A stretch of 64,000 nt of DNA from Stenotrophomonas pavanii (GCF_900101175.1 NZ_FNFQ01000006.1:222194-286193), one strand, 5' to 3'. Positions 34,352 to 44,664 are shown, counted from the first letter of the stretch. The notes: generated by a model from the letters alone, not told the origin. Numbers and translations: made by a program.

Positions 34352-35049
34352 TGCGCGCGCTGCTGCTCCTGCTGGCCCTGCTGCTGGCCCTGCCCGCCGC
34401 AGCGCTGGATCTGCTGCCAACCACCCTGCAGCTGCCAGCCGAAGGCGGCCGTGCCGAACTGTGGCTGCACAATCCCGGCCCCGGCCGCTGGCAGGGCCGG
34501 GTGCAGGTGCTGGCCTGGGATCAGCAGCTGGACGCCGAACGACTGCACCCGAGCGACCAGATCCGGGTCAGCCCTGCGCAGCTGGACCTGGCACCTGGCG
34601 GCACCCAGCGCGTCTGGCTGCTGCCCGGCGACCCCGTGCCGGCAACCACCGAACAGGCCTATCGGATCGTCCTGGCGCCCGCGCTGCCAGGCCTGCCGCG
34701 CTACTCCCTGCCGCTGTTCCGCGGCCCGGCGACGCCGCCCCGGCAGGCCCTGGTACAGGGCCAACTTGAGGCGTACGCGTCGCAAAGCACTCTGCGACTC
34801 GGCAATTCCGGTAATCTGCACGCTCGCCTGCATGATCTGCGCTTCGTCACCGCGGACGGCCGAGCATCGCTGTTGCTTCCCGGGCTGGCCGGCTACATCC
34901 TGGCCGGGCATGACCGCCGATGGCCCCTGCCCGCCCGCGCCGATGGCTATGCGGGTGGTCGCTTCCGGGCCCGCCTGCAGGACGGCCGCGACATTGATCT
35001 GGTCACGCCGGCCCCTGCGATTGCAGCACGTGCCCGCGACGGGCTATAA
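34351..35049 (+). CDS. Second pilus assembly chaperone (PapD-like)
   Basis: 232 residues. Signal peptide MRALLLLLALLLALPAAA, then Ig-like N-domain LDLLPTTLQLPAEGGRAELWLHNPGPGRWQGRVQVLAW, AYRIVLAPALPG and the LPRYSLPLF donor region. It is divergent in sequence from the chaperone at 29830, suggesting a dedicated client such as the mini pilin-like protein immediately upstream, with which it is translationally coupled. The last codons contain the -10 box of rpsB. Confidence 0.85.
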   Translation: MRALLLLLALLLALPAAALDLLPTTLQLPAEGGRAELWLHNPGPGRWQGRVQVLAWDQQLDAERLHPSDQIRVSPAQLDLAPGGTQRVWLLPGDPVPATTEQAYRIVLAPALPGLPRYSLPLFRGPATPPRQALVQGQLEAYASQSTLRLGNSGNLHARLHDLRFVTADGRASLLLPGLAGYILAGHDRRWPLPARADGYAGGRFRARLQDGRDIDLVTPAPAIAARARDGL

Positions 35050-35050
35050 T
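35021..35050 (+). promoter_or_regulatory. rpsB promoter inside the end of the chaperone gene
   Basis: TTGCAG at 35021-35026, an 18-bp spacer, and a consensus TATAAT at 35045-35050. The chaperone stop codon TAA (35047-35049) is part of the -10. Transcription would start near 35057, giving a leader of about 210 nt. Confidence 0.85.
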
Positions 35051-35056
35051 CGACCG

Positions 35057-35269
35057 GATTCCTGCCGCCTGCGTGCGCGGGAACCCGTCCACACCGGACG
35101 TCACCGGTGAATCCACACCTGCTGCCCCCATCCGTGCCGGGGTGCTCCGCAAGGAGTTCGGCCACGGAGGCAACAGGGAAGCCCAACCCCGGAACCGATC
35201 GCGCTTCCACGCGTCCCGCATACCTATCCCCGCGGGCGGAATCGCTGGTTCCATATCAGGAGTATTGCA
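35057..35269 (+). promoter_or_regulatory. Long structured 5' leader of rpsB
   Basis: A leader of roughly 210 nt without a supported ORF separates the promoter from rpsB. It is GC-rich with several potential stems, for example near 35091-35108 (ACACCGGACGTCACCGGTG). In E. coli the rpsB leader binds S2 for autogenous control of rpsB-tsf; the same role here is inferred from position and length only. Confidence 0.5.
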
Positions 35270-36076
35270 ATGCCCCAGGTCACCATGCGTCAGATGCTGG
35301 AAGCCGGCGTCCACTTCGGCCACCAGACCCGCTACTGGAACCCGAAGATGGCTCCGTACATCTTCGGCGCCCGCGGCAAGATCCACATCATCAACCTGGA
35401 AAAGACCGTCCCGCTGTTCAACGATGCGATGAACTTCATCTCGTCGGTTGCCCAGAAGCGTGGCACCGTCCTGTTCCTGGGCACCAAGCGCAGCGCCCGC
35501 GAAACCATCAAGGAAGAAGCCGAGCGTTGCGGCATGCCGTTCATGAACCAGCGTTGGCTGGGCGGCACCCTGACCAACTTCCGTACCGTCAAGCAGTCGG
35601 TTGCCCGCCTGAAGGAACTGGAAGCCGGTGAAACCGACGGCACCTTCGAGAAGCTGGTCAAGCACGAAGTGCTGGGCCTGCGCCGCGAGCGCGACAAGCT
35701 GGAAGCCTCGCTGGGCGGCATCAAGGACATGAACCGCCTGCCGGACGCCATCTTCGTGATCGACATCGGCCACGAAGACATCGCGATCAAGGAAGCCAAG
35801 AAGCTGGGCATCCCGGTCATCGCCGTGGTCGACACCAACTACAACCCTGAACTGGTTGATTACGCCATCCCGGGCAACGACGACGCCATCCGCGCTGTGC
35901 AGCTGTACGCCCGCGCTGCGGCCGACGCCGTGCTGGAAGGCAAGGCGGCTGCCCCGCACGCCGCTTCGGTGCGCGAGGAAGAGTTCGCTGAAGCCGCTGC
36001 TGAAGGCGAAGAGAAGCCGGCCCGCCGCGCTCCGGCCAAGAAGGCTGCCAAGAAGGGCGACGACGCCCAGGCCTGA
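35270..36076 (+). CDS. rpsB: 30S ribosomal protein S2
   Basis: 268 residues with AGGAG 8 nt before the ATG. Typical S2 start [29 protein letters not shown], then [36 protein letters not shown] and [31 protein letters not shown]-terminal Ala/Lys-rich tail (about 235-268) is typical of xanthomonads. It binds the 30S head late in assembly and recruits S1. First gene of the rpsB-tsf unit. Confidence 0.98.
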   Translation: MPQVTMRQMLEAGVHFGHQTRYWNPKMAPYIFGARGKIHIINLEKTVPLFNDAMNFISSVAQKRGTVLFLGTKRSARETIKEEAERCGMPFMNQRWLGGTLTNFRTVKQSVARLKELEAGETDGTFEKLVKHEVLGLRRERDKLEASLGGIKDMNRLPDAIFVIDIGHEDIAIKEAKKLGIPVIAVVDTNYNPELVDYAIPGNDDAIRAVQLYARAAADAVLEGKAAAPHAASVREEEFAEAAAEGEEKPARRAPAKKAAKKGDDAQA

Positions 36077-36086
36077 TCCAGGCCCC

Positions 36087-36109
36087 GGGTGGACGCCCGG
36101 CGTCCACCC
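36087..36109 (+). promoter_or_regulatory. Hairpin in the rpsB-tsf intergenic region
   Basis: GGGTGGACG-N5-CGTCCACCC, a perfect 9-bp stem with no T-run, 10 bp after the rpsB stop. It could attenuate or process the transcript between rpsB and tsf. Confidence 0.6.
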
Positions 36110-36201
36110 TCCCTGCACGCAGCCATCGGCGCGTGACAGGACCGTGTCACACGGGCCGGCCACCATGCCGGCCCAACCCCTTTCTTTCGTGAGGTAATCC
36201 C

Positions 36202-37077
36202 GTGGAAATCACTGCTTCCCTGGTCAAGGAACTGCGCGAGCGCACCGGCGCCGGCATGATGGAATGCAAGAAGGCGCTTACCGAAGCCAACGGCGACATC
36301 AACGCCGCTGCTGAAGCCATGCGCAAGTCCGGCGCTGCCAAGGCCGACAAGAAGGCTGACCGCGTGGCCGCCGAAGGCCGCCTGGGCCTGGCCCAGGACG
36401 GCGGCAAGGCCGTGCTGGTCGAAGTCAACTCGGAAACCGACTTCGTCGCCAACGATGACAACTTCAAGTCCTTCGTCAACGCCGTCGCCGCTGCTGCCCT
36501 GGCATCGGGCGCCAACGACGTCGAAGCCGTGAAGGCCGCCACGCTGGCCGACGGCCGCACCGTCGAGGAAGCCCGCGCCACCGCCGTGCAGACCCTGGGT
36601 GAGAACATCCAGATCCGCCGCATGGTCAAGGTCGACACCACCGGCAACATCGGTGCCTACGTCCACACCAACGGCAAGGTCGGCGTGCTGGTCGACCTGA
36701 TCGGCGGCGACGTCGAGCTGGCCCGTGGCCTGGCCATGCACGTGGCCGCGCTGAAGCCGCCGCACAACAAGGCTGCGGACGTCCCGGCCGAGTTCGTCGA
36801 GAAGGAAAAGGAAATCGAGCTGGCCAAGATGACCGAGAAGGACAAGGCCAAGCCGGCCGACATCCTGGAAAAGATCATCAGCGGCAAGATCAACAAGATC
36901 GTCAGCGACGTGACCCTGTACGGCCAGACCTACGTGCTGGGCGACACCACCGTCGAGCAGGTGGTCAAGGCCGCTGGCGCGGACGTGGCAGGCTTCAAGC
37001 TGCTGATCGTCGGCGAAGGCATCGAGAAGGTGGTGGAAGACTACGCCGCCGAAGTTGCCAAGGCGATGCAGGTCTGA
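36202..37077 (+). CDS. tsf: Translation elongation factor Ts
   Basis: 291 residues. The start codon is GTG (36202) with GAGG 8 nt upstream. UBA-like N-domain [26 protein letters not shown], then the TDFVA motif ([15 protein letters not shown]) that disrupts Mg2+ binding in EF-Tu, and two subdomains with a coiled-coil region. It exchanges GDP for GTP on EF-Tu. Co-transcribed with rpsB and ended by a strong terminator. Confidence 0.98.
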   Translation: MEITASLVKELRERTGAGMMECKKALTEANGDINAAAEAMRKSGAAKADKKADRVAAEGRLGLAQDGGKAVLVEVNSETDFVANDDNFKSFVNAVAAAALASGANDVEAVKAATLADGRTVEEARATAVQTLGENIQIRRMVKVDTTGNIGAYVHTNGKVGVLVDLIGGDVELARGLAMHVAALKPPHNKAADVPAEFVEKEKEIELAKMTEKDKAKPADILEKIISGKINKIVSDVTLYGQTYVLGDTTVEQVVKAAGADVAGFKLLIVGEGIEKVVEDYAAEVAKAMQV

Positions 37078-37108
37078 TTCCAGCCTTCCGGCTGTGATGC
37101 GACCAGAA

Positions 37109-37139
37109 GGAGCCGCGGGAAACCGCGGCTCTTTTTTTG
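37109..37139 (+). terminator. Terminator of rpsB-tsf
   Basis: GAGCCGCGG-GAAA-CCGCGGCTC stem followed by T7. Confidence 0.92.
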
Positions 37140-37338
37140 TGCCCACTGCGCCGGTGGCTGCGCACCGTGGGTGCACACACCGGCGCCAGGCACAGCCCGG
37201 CACCAGGGATCTTTGCGTTGCGCGCGAATCAAGCCGATACTCGGCGCAGGGAAACCGCAGTCACATAGCAGGAAGGAAAATCGCGGACTGTGATGCGTTC
37301 CTAGGTATTCTTGTCCCAATGGAATTGAACGACCCGAC

Positions 37339-38877
37339 ATGCCTCCCGAGCTGACAGCTGCCCTGGCGCTCTGCCGCAACCTGCCTTCGCCCCCCGGTAT
37401 TGCCCTGCGCATCATCGAACTGGCGCAGGACCCGGAAGCGGACATCGCCACCGCCGCCGACATCATCGCCATCGACATGGCGCTGAGTGCTCGCATGCTG
37501 CGCATCGCCAATTCGCCGCTGTATGCCAGCCGCCGCCGCATCGAGAACCTCGGCCAGGCGCTGACCATGCTGGGCCTGAACGCCACGATCAGCCTCGCCC
37601 TGGGCTTCACTGTCACCCAGGGCCTGACCGGCGGCAGCGGCGCCGACCACGACCTGCGCCAGCGCGCGTGGAAGCGCAGCATCCTCAGCGCGCTGGCCGC
37701 CAGCCAGCTGGGCCAGGCGCGTGGCCTGCGCAGGCTGGAAGAGCTGATGCTGGCCGGCCTGCTGCAGGACCTGGGCGTGCTGTGCCTGGCCCAGGCCGAG
37801 TCGGAGCGCTACCTGCCCCTGCTGCGCGAAGCGCGCGACAACACCGACCTGGTCGCCCGCGAGCGCGACGAACTGGGCTGCAGCCATGCCGACGTCGGCG
37901 CCTGGGTGGCCGAGCAATGGGGCCTGCCGCGCTACCTGGTGGAGAGCATCCGCCTCAGCGAGGACGAGGACGCCGCCGGATCGCCGTTCCAGGCGTGCGT
38001 GCAGCTGTCCGGCGCGGTGGCCGACATCTGGCTGGACGCCGACGCCGATGCGGCGCGCGAGCGCGCCCTGCACCAGGTGCACGACCGCCTGGAACTGGAC
38101 AGCGCGCGCTTCGACCAGGTGCTGACCCGCATCAGCGAGGCCCTGCCCGACATCGCCAGCCTGTTCGATGCCGGCCTCAATTCACCGCTGCGGGTGCGCG
38201 AGCTGATCGATCACGCGCAGGAGCTGGCCACCCTGCGCAACCTGCGCGAACTGCAGGATGCCGACCAGGCACGCCGTCGTGCCGACGAATTCGAAGCGCG
38301 GGCCAAGCGGCTGGCCGACCAGGCCCATCGCGATGCATTGACCGGCGTGCTCAACCGCCGCCAGCTGGAAGCGGTGCTGGAGCAGGAATTCCTGCGCGCC
38401 GGGCGCCAGGGCTGGCCGCTGTCGGTCGCCTTCATCGACCTGGATGATTTCAAGAAGATCAACGACGCCCACGGCCACCTCACCGGCGACGAGGTGCTGC
38501 GCGCCTTCGCCGGCAAGCTGCAGGGCCAGCTGCGTAACAGCGACACCGTGGCGCGCTTCGGCGGCGAGGAGTTCGTCGCACTGCTGCCCAATACCAGCGA
38601 AAGCGTGGCCCTGGACGTGATCCGCCGGGTGCTGGCCAACATCGTCGCCACGCCGATGGCCGAGCTGGAGGGCGGGCCGCTGTTCGTCACCTTCTCCGCC
38701 GGCGTGGCAACCCAGGGCGGTTACGAGCGCTTCGCTGACGTGCAGGACCTGCTGCGCGCCGCCGACGACGTGCTGTACCGCTCCAAGAACCTGGGCCGCA
38801 ACCGGGTGATCGCGCGCTCGCCGGGGGCCCTTGGCCACGACGAGCTGTCGGCCACGGCCAGCGCCGAACTCGGCTGA
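37339..38877 (+). CDS. HDOD-GGDEF diguanylate cyclase
   Basis: 512 residues. The N-terminal HDOD domain (about 10-210; LPSPPGIALRIIELAQDP, ALSARMLRIANSPLYASRRRIENLGQALTMLG) is a catalytically degenerate HD fold used in signalling. A helical linker (LATLRNLRELQDADQARRRADEFEARAKRLADQAHRD, about 300-335) leads to a GGDEF domain with an intact GGEEF active site (408-412) and an RNSD product-inhibition I-site (399-402) five residues upstream. It should make c-di-GMP with feedback control. It is inserted between tsf and pyrH, with its own start about 200 bp after the tsf terminator, and the interval 37140-37338 shows no other gene. Confidence 0.93.
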   Translation: MPPELTAALALCRNLPSPPGIALRIIELAQDPEADIATAADIIAIDMALSARMLRIANSPLYASRRRIENLGQALTMLGLNATISLALGFTVTQGLTGGSGADHDLRQRAWKRSILSALAASQLGQARGLRRLEELMLAGLLQDLGVLCLAQAESERYLPLLREARDNTDLVARERDELGCSHADVGAWVAEQWGLPRYLVESIRLSEDEDAAGSPFQACVQLSGAVADIWLDADADAARERALHQVHDRLELDSARFDQVLTRISEALPDIASLFDAGLNSPLRVRELIDHAQELATLRNLRELQDADQARRRADEFEARAKRLADQAHRDALTGVLNRRQLEAVLEQEFLRAGRQGWPLSVAFIDLDDFKKINDAHGHLTGDEVLRAFAGKLQGQLRNSDTVARFGGEEFVALLPNTSESVALDVIRRVLANIVATPMAELEGGPLFVTFSAGVATQGGYERFADVQDLLRAADDVLYRSKNLGRNRVIARSPGALGHDELSATASAELG

Positions 38878-38938
38878 ACGGGACGCCCCACGGACCGGGG
38901 CCACCCCCCGGATTCTGCGCCGCAGTGCACAAAACACT

Positions 38939-38966
38939 TTGGCCCGGCGCCGCATGCGCGTAGAAT
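38939..38966 (+). promoter_or_regulatory. Probable pyrH promoter
   Basis: TTGGCC at 38939-38944, 16-bp spacer, TAGAAT at 38961-38966, about 32 bp before the pyrH start. Confidence 0.5.
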
Positions 38967-38997
38967 CGCCCGCGATTTCCACGCACCCGAGGTCCCC

Positions 38998-39726
38998 ATG
39001 TCCAAGCTCGCCTATCGCCGCATCCTTCTGAAACTGTCCGGGGAGGCGCTGATGGGAGACGAGGACTACGGCATCGACCCGAAGGTCATCAACCGGCTGG
39101 CCCGCGAGGTCATCGAAGCCCAGCAGGCCGGCGCCGAAGTGGCCCTGGTGATCGGCGGCGGCAACATCTTCCGCGGCGCCGGCCTGGCCGCCGGCGGCAT
39201 GGACCGGGTCACCGGCGACCAGATGGGCATGCTGGCCACGGTCATCAACGCCCTGGCCATGCAGGACGCGCTGGAGAAGCTGGGCGCCAAGGCCCGGGTG
39301 ATGAGCGCGATCAAGATCAACGACGTGTGCGAGGACTACATCCGCCGCCGCGCCATCCGCCACCTCGAAAAGGGCCGCCTGGTCATCTTCGCCGCCGGCG
39401 TCGGCAGCCCGTTCTTCACCACCGATTCCGGCGCCGCCCTGCGTGCCATCGAAATCGGTGCGGACCTGCTGCTGAAGGCCACCAAGGTCGATGGCGTGTA
39501 CGACAAGGATCCGAACAAGCACAGCGACGCGGTCCGCTTCGACAGCCTGAGCTACGACGAAGTGATCCGCCGCGGCCTGGAAGTGATGGACACCGCCGCC
39601 TTTGCACTGGCCCGCGACAGCGACCTGCCGATGCGCGTGTTCGACATGGGCCAGCCGGGCGAGCTGCTGAAGATCCTCAGCGGCGCGAACATCGGCACCC
39701 TGGTCCAGGGCCGCGACCCGGCCTGA
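38998..39726 (+). CDS. pyrH: UMP kinase
   Basis: 242 residues, with GAGG before the ATG. Amino-acid-kinase fold: [15 protein letters not shown] (phosphate-binding), [10 protein letters not shown], and the DPxKxxDA-like [12 protein letters not shown] with [13 protein letters not shown]. It phosphorylates UMP to UDP and in proteobacteria is an allosteric hexamer. Its position upstream of frr is conserved across bacteria. Confidence 0.97.
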   Translation: MSKLAYRRILLKLSGEALMGDEDYGIDPKVINRLAREVIEAQQAGAEVALVIGGGNIFRGAGLAAGGMDRVTGDQMGMLATVINALAMQDALEKLGAKARVMSAIKINDVCEDYIRRRAIRHLEKGRLVIFAAGVGSPFFTTDSGAALRAIEIGADLLLKATKVDGVYDKDPNKHSDAVRFDSLSYDEVIRRGLEVMDTAAFALARDSDLPMRVFDMGQPGELLKILSGANIGTLVQGRDPA

Positions 39727-39784
39727 GCCTGAGCGCAAAGCGACAACCGGGCCGATTCAGGCCCGGCAGCGTCCCGTATTCGCC

Positions 39785-39790
39785 TATAAT
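39785..39790 (+). promoter_or_regulatory. -10 element of frr
   Basis: A consensus TATAAT lies 33 bp before the frr ATG, in the 96-bp pyrH-frr gap. No clear -35 is seen at 16-18 bp. Confidence 0.45.
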
Positions 39791-39822
39791 CGCCCGATTC
39801 CAGTGACACCCAGGACCGGGCG

Positions 39823-40377
39823 ATGCTCAACGACATCAAGAACAACGCGCAGACGCGCATGGCCAAGAGCATTGACGCTCTGAAGCACACCCTCACCTCC
39901 ATCCGGACCGGCCGCGCTACCCCGGCCCTGCTGGACCGCGTGACGGTCAGCGCCTATGGCAACGCCAGCACCCCGCTGAACCAGGTCGCGTCGATCTCCA
40001 ACGCCGACGCGCACTCGCTGCTGGTCACCCCGTTCGACAAAGGCATGATCAAGGAGATCGAAAAGGGTCTCTACAACGCCGAGTTCACTCCGAACACGCT
40101 GGGCACCGCGATCCGCATCAACATGCCGCCGCCGACCGAAGAGCGCCGCAAGGAGCTGGCCAAGCAGGTGCAGAAGGAAGGCGAAGGCGCCAAGATCGCG
40201 ATCCGCAACATCCGTCAGGACGCGAACAAGGAAATCGCCAAGCTGGTCAAGGACAAGGCGATCAGCGAAGACGAGAAGAAGCGCGGCGAAGACGACATCC
40301 AGAAGCTGACCGACGCCAACATCAAGGACGTCGACAAGGTCGTTGCCGACAAGGAAAAAGAACTGCTGTCGGTCTGA
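39823..40377 (+). CDS. frr: Ribosome recycling factor
   Basis: 184 residues, the standard RRF length of about 185. Three-helix bundle start MLNDIKNNAQTRMAKSIDALKHTLTSIRTGRATPALLDRV, then VASISNADAHSLLVTPFDKGMIKEIEKGL and GEGAKIAIRNIRQDANKEI. It splits post-termination ribosomes with EF-G. Followed 5 bp later by uppS. Confidence 0.98.
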   Translation: MLNDIKNNAQTRMAKSIDALKHTLTSIRTGRATPALLDRVTVSAYGNASTPLNQVASISNADAHSLLVTPFDKGMIKEIEKGLYNAEFTPNTLGTAIRINMPPPTEERRKELAKQVQKEGEGAKIAIRNIRQDANKEIAKLVKDKAISEDEKKRGEDDIQKLTDANIKDVDKVVADKEKELLSV

Positions 40378-40382
40378 AGTCG

Positions 40383-41150
40383 ATGCCTTCAGTCCCGCCT
40401 CCGTTGCCGTCCGCCCTGCCCCGTCACCTTGCCATCATCATGGATGGCAATGGGCGCTGGGCACAGCAGCGCCGTCGCCCGCGCGTGATCGGCCACCGTG
40501 CCGGCGCGCGCGCGGTCAACCGCACCATCGAGCGCTGCCTTGAACTGGGCATTCCCGCGCTGACCCTGTTTGCCTTCTCCAGCGAGAACTGGGGCCGGCC
40601 GCAGGAGGAAGTGGATGCGCTGATGAAGCTGTTCCTCGGCGCGCTCGACCGCGAAGTGGACGAGCTGCACCGGCGTGGCGTGCGCGTGCGCTTCATCGGC
40701 GAACGCGAGCGCTTCGGTGCCGGGCTGGTCAGCCGCATGCAGCTGGCCGAGCAGCGCACCGCCGACAACACCACCCTGACCCTGTCGATCGCCGCCAGCT
40801 ATGGCGGCCGCCAGGACATCGCCCGCGCCGCGCGCGCCCTGGCCGTCGAAGTGGCGGCCGGTCGCCTGCTGCCCGAGCAGATCGACGAAGCGCTGCTGGG
40901 CAGCCAGGTGGCCCTGGCCGACCTGCCGCCGCCGGACCTGTTCATCCGCACCGGTGGCGACACCCGCATCAGCAACTTCCTGCTGTGGCAGCTGGCGTAT
41001 ACCGAGCTGTGGTTCACCGAGGCCCTGTGGCCGGACTTCGATGCCGATCAGCTGCAGCAGGCGCTGGACGCCTACGCCGGCCGCGAGCGTCGTTTCGGCC
41101 TGACCAGCGCCCAGATCGCCGCACTGGCCACCGAGACTTCCAGCCCATGA
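40383..41150 (+). CDS. uppS: Undecaprenyl diphosphate synthase (cis-prenyltransferase)
   Basis: 255 residues. Motif [14 protein letters not shown] with catalytic Asp21, [11 protein letters not shown], and the C-terminal [23 protein letters not shown]. It makes C55 undecaprenyl diphosphate, the lipid carrier for peptidoglycan and O-antigen. The stop overlaps the cdsA start by 4 bp. Confidence 0.97.
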   Translation: MPSVPPPLPSALPRHLAIIMDGNGRWAQQRRRPRVIGHRAGARAVNRTIERCLELGIPALTLFAFSSENWGRPQEEVDALMKLFLGALDREVDELHRRGVRVRFIGERERFGAGLVSRMQLAEQRTADNTTLTLSIAASYGGRQDIARAARALAVEVAAGRLLPEQIDEALLGSQVALADLPPPDLFIRTGGDTRISNFLLWQLAYTELWFTEALWPDFDADQLQQALDAYAGRERRFGLTSAQIAALATETSSP

Positions 41151-41983
41151 CCAAGACCCGAGTCCTTGCCGCGCTGATCATGGCACCGGTTGCCATCGCG
41201 GCGATCCTGCTGCTGCCCACGCAGTGGCTGGCTGCCGCTGCCGCCGCCGTGCTGCTGATCGGCCTGTGGGAATGGCTGAAGCTGGCCGGCATCGAAGACA
41301 CCCTGGCGCGGACCGTGCTGCTGGTGCTGAACCTGCTGCTGATGGTGCTGCTGGTCTGGGCCGACGGCAGCACGCTGGTGCTGTTCCAGATAACCACCCT
41401 GGCCGGTGTTGGCTGGTGGCTGGCCGCGCTGGTCTGGCTGCGCTTCTTCAACTTCGGCGCACAGCCGTCGGCGCCCTCGCGGATCCTGAAGATGGCGGCC
41501 GGCACCCTGGCCATCGTCCCGGCCTGGGCCGCCCTGGTGCTGATCCATGCCGGCGGCGACCCGCCGGGCAAACAGGGCCACCTGTGGCTGCTGGCCGCGC
41601 TGGCGCTGGTGTGGGCGGCCGACTCGGGCGCCTATTTCGCCGGCCGCCATTTCGGCAGGCACAAGCTGGCGCCGCGGATCAGCCCCAACAAGACCTGGGA
41701 AGGCCTGTTCGGCGGCCTGCTGGCCGGTGTCGCCGTGGCCGTCGGCCTGGGCTGGCTGGCCGGCATCGATGCCGCGCACCTGCCGGGCCTGCTGATCACC
41801 TCGGTGGTAGCCGTGTTCGCCTCGGTGCTGGGCGACCTGTTCGAGAGCCTGATCAAGCGACACGCCGGGGCCAAGGACTCGGGCCACCTGATCCCGGGCC
41901 ATGGCGGCGTGCTCGACCGTGTCGACGGCGTCCTGGCCGCGGTCCCGGTGTTCGCGCTGGGCAAGGAAATCTTCGGGTTCTGA
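41147..41983 (+). CDS. cdsA: Phosphatidate cytidylyltransferase
   Basis: 278 residues from ATG 41147 ([16 protein letters not shown]), overlapping uppS by ATGA. Seven to eight membrane helices. The CDP-diglyceride synthetase signature is present: [21 protein letters not shown] followed by VLDRVDG, and the [14 protein letters not shown] loop. It makes CDP-diacylglycerol for all phospholipids. dxr starts 3 bp after its stop. Confidence 0.97.
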   Translation: MTKTRVLAALIMAPVAIAAILLLPTQWLAAAAAAVLLIGLWEWLKLAGIEDTLARTVLLVLNLLLMVLLVWADGSTLVLFQITTLAGVGWWLAALVWLRFFNFGAQPSAPSRILKMAAGTLAIVPAWAALVLIHAGGDPPGKQGHLWLLAALALVWAADSGAYFAGRHFGRHKLAPRISPNKTWEGLFGGLLAGVAVAVGLGWLAGIDAAHLPGLLITSVVAVFASVLGDLFESLIKRHAGAKDSGHLIPGHGGVLDRVDGVLAAVPVFALGKEIFGF

Positions 41984-41985
41984 CC

Positions 41986-43176
41986 ATGAATGCAGCTGCA
42001 GACCTGCGCCGGGTCGCCGTGTTCGGCGCCACCGGTTCGATCGGTGCCTCCACGCTGGACGTGATCGCCCGCCACCCGCAGCGCTACCGGGCCACCGTGC
42101 TGGCTGCCGGGCGCCAGGTGCAGGCGCTGCTGGCGTTGTGCCGCCAGCATGCGCCGGCCCATGCGGTCATCGCCGATGAATCGCTGTATGCCGAGCTGCG
42201 CGACGGCCTGCGCGACGCCGGCCTGGCCACCGAGGCCCATGCCGGCCAGGCCGCGCTGGACCAGCTGGCCGCCAGCGACGCCTGCGATACCGTGGTTGCG
42301 GCCATCGTCGGTGCCGCCGGCCTGTCCTCGACCCTGGCCGCGGCGGCCGCCGGCAAGCGCATCCTGCTGGCCAACAAGGAATCACTGGTGCTGGCCGGCG
42401 AACTGCTGACCCGCACTGCCGAGCGTGCCGGCGCCGAAATCATCCCGATCGACAGCGAACACAGCGCGATCTTCCAGTGCCTGCGCTCGCGCGATGCCAG
42501 CGTCGACGGCGCCGGCGTGCGCCGGATCCTGCTGACCGCCTCCGGCGGCCCGTTCCGCGGCCGCAGCCGCGCCGAACTGGCCCAGGTCACCCCGGCACAG
42601 GCCGTTGCCCACCCCAAGTGGTCGATGGGGCCGAAGATCTCGGTCGATTCGGCGACGTTGATGAACAAGGGCCTGGAAGTCATCGAGGCCCATCACCTGT
42701 TCGGCGTGCCCGGCGAGCGCATCGAGGTACTGGTGCACCCGCAGAGCCTGGTCCATTCGCTGGTCGAATTCGTCGACGGCTCGACCCTGGCCCAGATGGG
42801 CCTGCCGGACATGCGCACCACCCTCGCCGTTGGCCTGGGCTGGCCGCAGCGCATCGAATCGGGCGTGGCCGGGCTGGACCTGCTGGCCCAGGGCCGGCTC
42901 GATTTCGAGGCCCCGGATACCGACGCCTTCCCCTGCCTGGCGCTGGCTTGGCAGGCGATGCAGGCCGGCGGCACCGCGCCGGCGGTGCTGAACGCCGCCA
43001 ATGAAGAGGCGGTTTCAGCGTTTCTTCAGGGCCGGATCGGTTTCCTGACCATCCCGGCGCTGGTTGCTAACGCGCTTTCAACACTGCCGACCGAGCCAGC
43101 CGATACACTGGAGGTCCTGTTGTCCGCCGACCAGCGGGCACGCCAGCTCACCCTGAACGCCATCGACGCCGCCTGA
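41986..43176 (+). CDS. dxr: 1-deoxy-D-xylulose 5-phosphate reductoisomerase
   Basis: 396 residues from ATG 41986 ([22 protein letters not shown]). NADPH-binding GATGSIG, active-site [15 protein letters not shown] (metal-binding Asp/Glu), GPFRG and [28 protein letters not shown]. It performs the committed step of the MEP isoprenoid pathway, supplying precursors for the neighbouring uppS product. Standard length. Confidence 0.97.
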   Translation: MNAAADLRRVAVFGATGSIGASTLDVIARHPQRYRATVLAAGRQVQALLALCRQHAPAHAVIADESLYAELRDGLRDAGLATEAHAGQAALDQLAASDACDTVVAAIVGAAGLSSTLAAAAAGKRILLANKESLVLAGELLTRTAERAGAEIIPIDSEHSAIFQCLRSRDASVDGAGVRRILLTASGGPFRGRSRAELAQVTPAQAVAHPKWSMGPKISVDSATLMNKGLEVIEAHHLFGVPGERIEVLVHPQSLVHSLVEFVDGSTLAQMGLPDMRTTLAVGLGWPQRIESGVAGLDLLAQGRLDFEAPDTDAFPCLALAWQAMQAGGTAPAVLNAANEEAVSAFLQGRIGFLTIPALVANALSTLPTEPADTLEVLLSADQRARQLTLNAIDAA

Positions 43177-43231
43177 ACGACCGCCTCGCCCCGCATGACG
43201 CCGCCGCCCCTGCCCGCCACTGTGAGCCTGC

Positions 43232-44590
43232 ATGACTGACTTCATCGGATCGGTCTGGTGGATGATTGTCAGCCTCGGGCTGCTGGTCACGTTCCACGAG
43301 TTCGGGCATTACTGGGTCGGGCGCCTGTGCGGGGTCAAGATCCTGCGCTTCTCGGTGGGCTTCGGCCGGCCGCTGTGGTCGCGCCGCGACCGGCACGGTA
43401 CCGAGTTCGCGATCGCCGCCATTCCGCTGGGCGGTTACGTGAAGTTCCTCGACGAACGCGAGGTCGAGGTCCACCCGCACGAGCGTGGCCAGGCCTTCAA
43501 CCACAAGACCGTCTGGCAGCGCATCGCCATTGTCGCTGCCGGCCCGATCGCCAACCTGCTGCTGTGCATCCTGCTGCTGTGGGCGATGTTCGTGATCGGC
43601 AAGCAGGACTACTCGCCCACCATCGGGCGTGTCAGCGGCATCGCCGCCAGCGCCGGCCTGGCCAGCGGCGATCGCGTGCTGCGCGTGGACGAGCGCCCGG
43701 TGGCCACCCTCGGCGAGGCCAGCATGGCGCTGACTGCCGCCGCGATGGACCGGCGTGACGTGAAGCTGGAAGTGCTGGACCCGGCCGACCAGGTGCGCGT
43801 GCGCACGCTGCCGCTGTCGCAGCTGCCAGCCGGTTTCGATGAACGGCGGGTCCCGATCCTGGCCGGCCTGTACTGGCAGTCCTGGCTGCAACCGGCCCTG
43901 GTCGATTCGCTCACCGCCGATTCCGTGGTGGCCGGGCAACTGCAGCCGGGCGACCTGATCGTGGCCATCGACGGCCAGCGCATCGACAGCGTCGACCAGG
44001 TGATCGGCGAGATCCAGGCCCTGGGCCGCGCCGGCGGCCCGGGCATGATCGAGGTCCTGCGCGGCGGCGAGCGCCTGGCGCTGGAGGTCACCCCGCGCCA
44101 GGGCAAGGATGGCAAGGGCAACCCGGTCTGGCAGATCGGCGTCGGCTTCCCCACCCGCTACAGTCCGGCCTATGACACCCTGCTGCGCTATGGCCCGCTC
44201 GATGCGGTGACCGTGGCGGTGCGCGAGACCGGCCGCCTGGCCGCCGACTCACTGGGCATGATGGCCCGCATCGTGACCGGCAAGGCCTCGCTGCAGAACG
44301 TTTCCGGGCCGGTCACCATCGCCCGCGTGGCCAATGTCTCGGCCCAGCGCGGCCTCGACTGGTTCCTGCAGTTCCTGGCCCTGCTGTCGCTGAGCCTGTG
44401 CATCATCAACCTGCTGCCGATTCCGATCTTGGACGGCGGGCACCTGCTGTATTACCTTATCGAGTTGGTCAAGGGCAGCCCGCTGAGCGAGCGTGCCATC
44501 GCCGCCGGCCAGTACATCGGCCTGGCGTTGCTGGCCGGGCTGATGGGGTTGGCGTTCTACAACGACATCCTCGGCCTGGTCCCGCGATGA
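43232..44590 (+). CDS. rseP: Site-2 intramembrane protease RseP
   Basis: 452 residues. Zinc motif HEFGH (His22, Glu23, His26) in the first membrane helix and NLLPIPILDGGHL (third zinc ligand Asp) in the third, with two PDZ domains between (about 115-310). In E. coli it cleaves RseA to release sigma-E and clears signal peptides. It lies next to bamA, whose failure triggers that response; no rseA/rpoE is in the window. Confidence 0.96.
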   Translation: MTDFIGSVWWMIVSLGLLVTFHEFGHYWVGRLCGVKILRFSVGFGRPLWSRRDRHGTEFAIAAIPLGGYVKFLDEREVEVHPHERGQAFNHKTVWQRIAIVAAGPIANLLLCILLLWAMFVIGKQDYSPTIGRVSGIAASAGLASGDRVLRVDERPVATLGEASMALTAAAMDRRDVKLEVLDPADQVRVRTLPLSQLPAGFDERRVPILAGLYWQSWLQPALVDSLTADSVVAGQLQPGDLIVAIDGQRIDSVDQVIGEIQALGRAGGPGMIEVLRGGERLALEVTPRQGKDGKGNPVWQIGVGFPTRYSPAYDTLLRYGPLDAVTVAVRETGRLAADSLGMMARIVTGKASLQNVSGPVTIARVANVSAQRGLDWFLQFLALLSLSLCIINLLPIPILDGGHLLYYLIELVKGSPLSERAIAAGQYIGLALLAGLMGLAFYNDILGLVPR

Positions 44591-44664
44591 ACTTTTCCAC
44601 GTTGTTGCCGTCTACAGCGTCGGCATCCCGCACCAATGAAATCGACCTTCCTACCGGACGTGAC

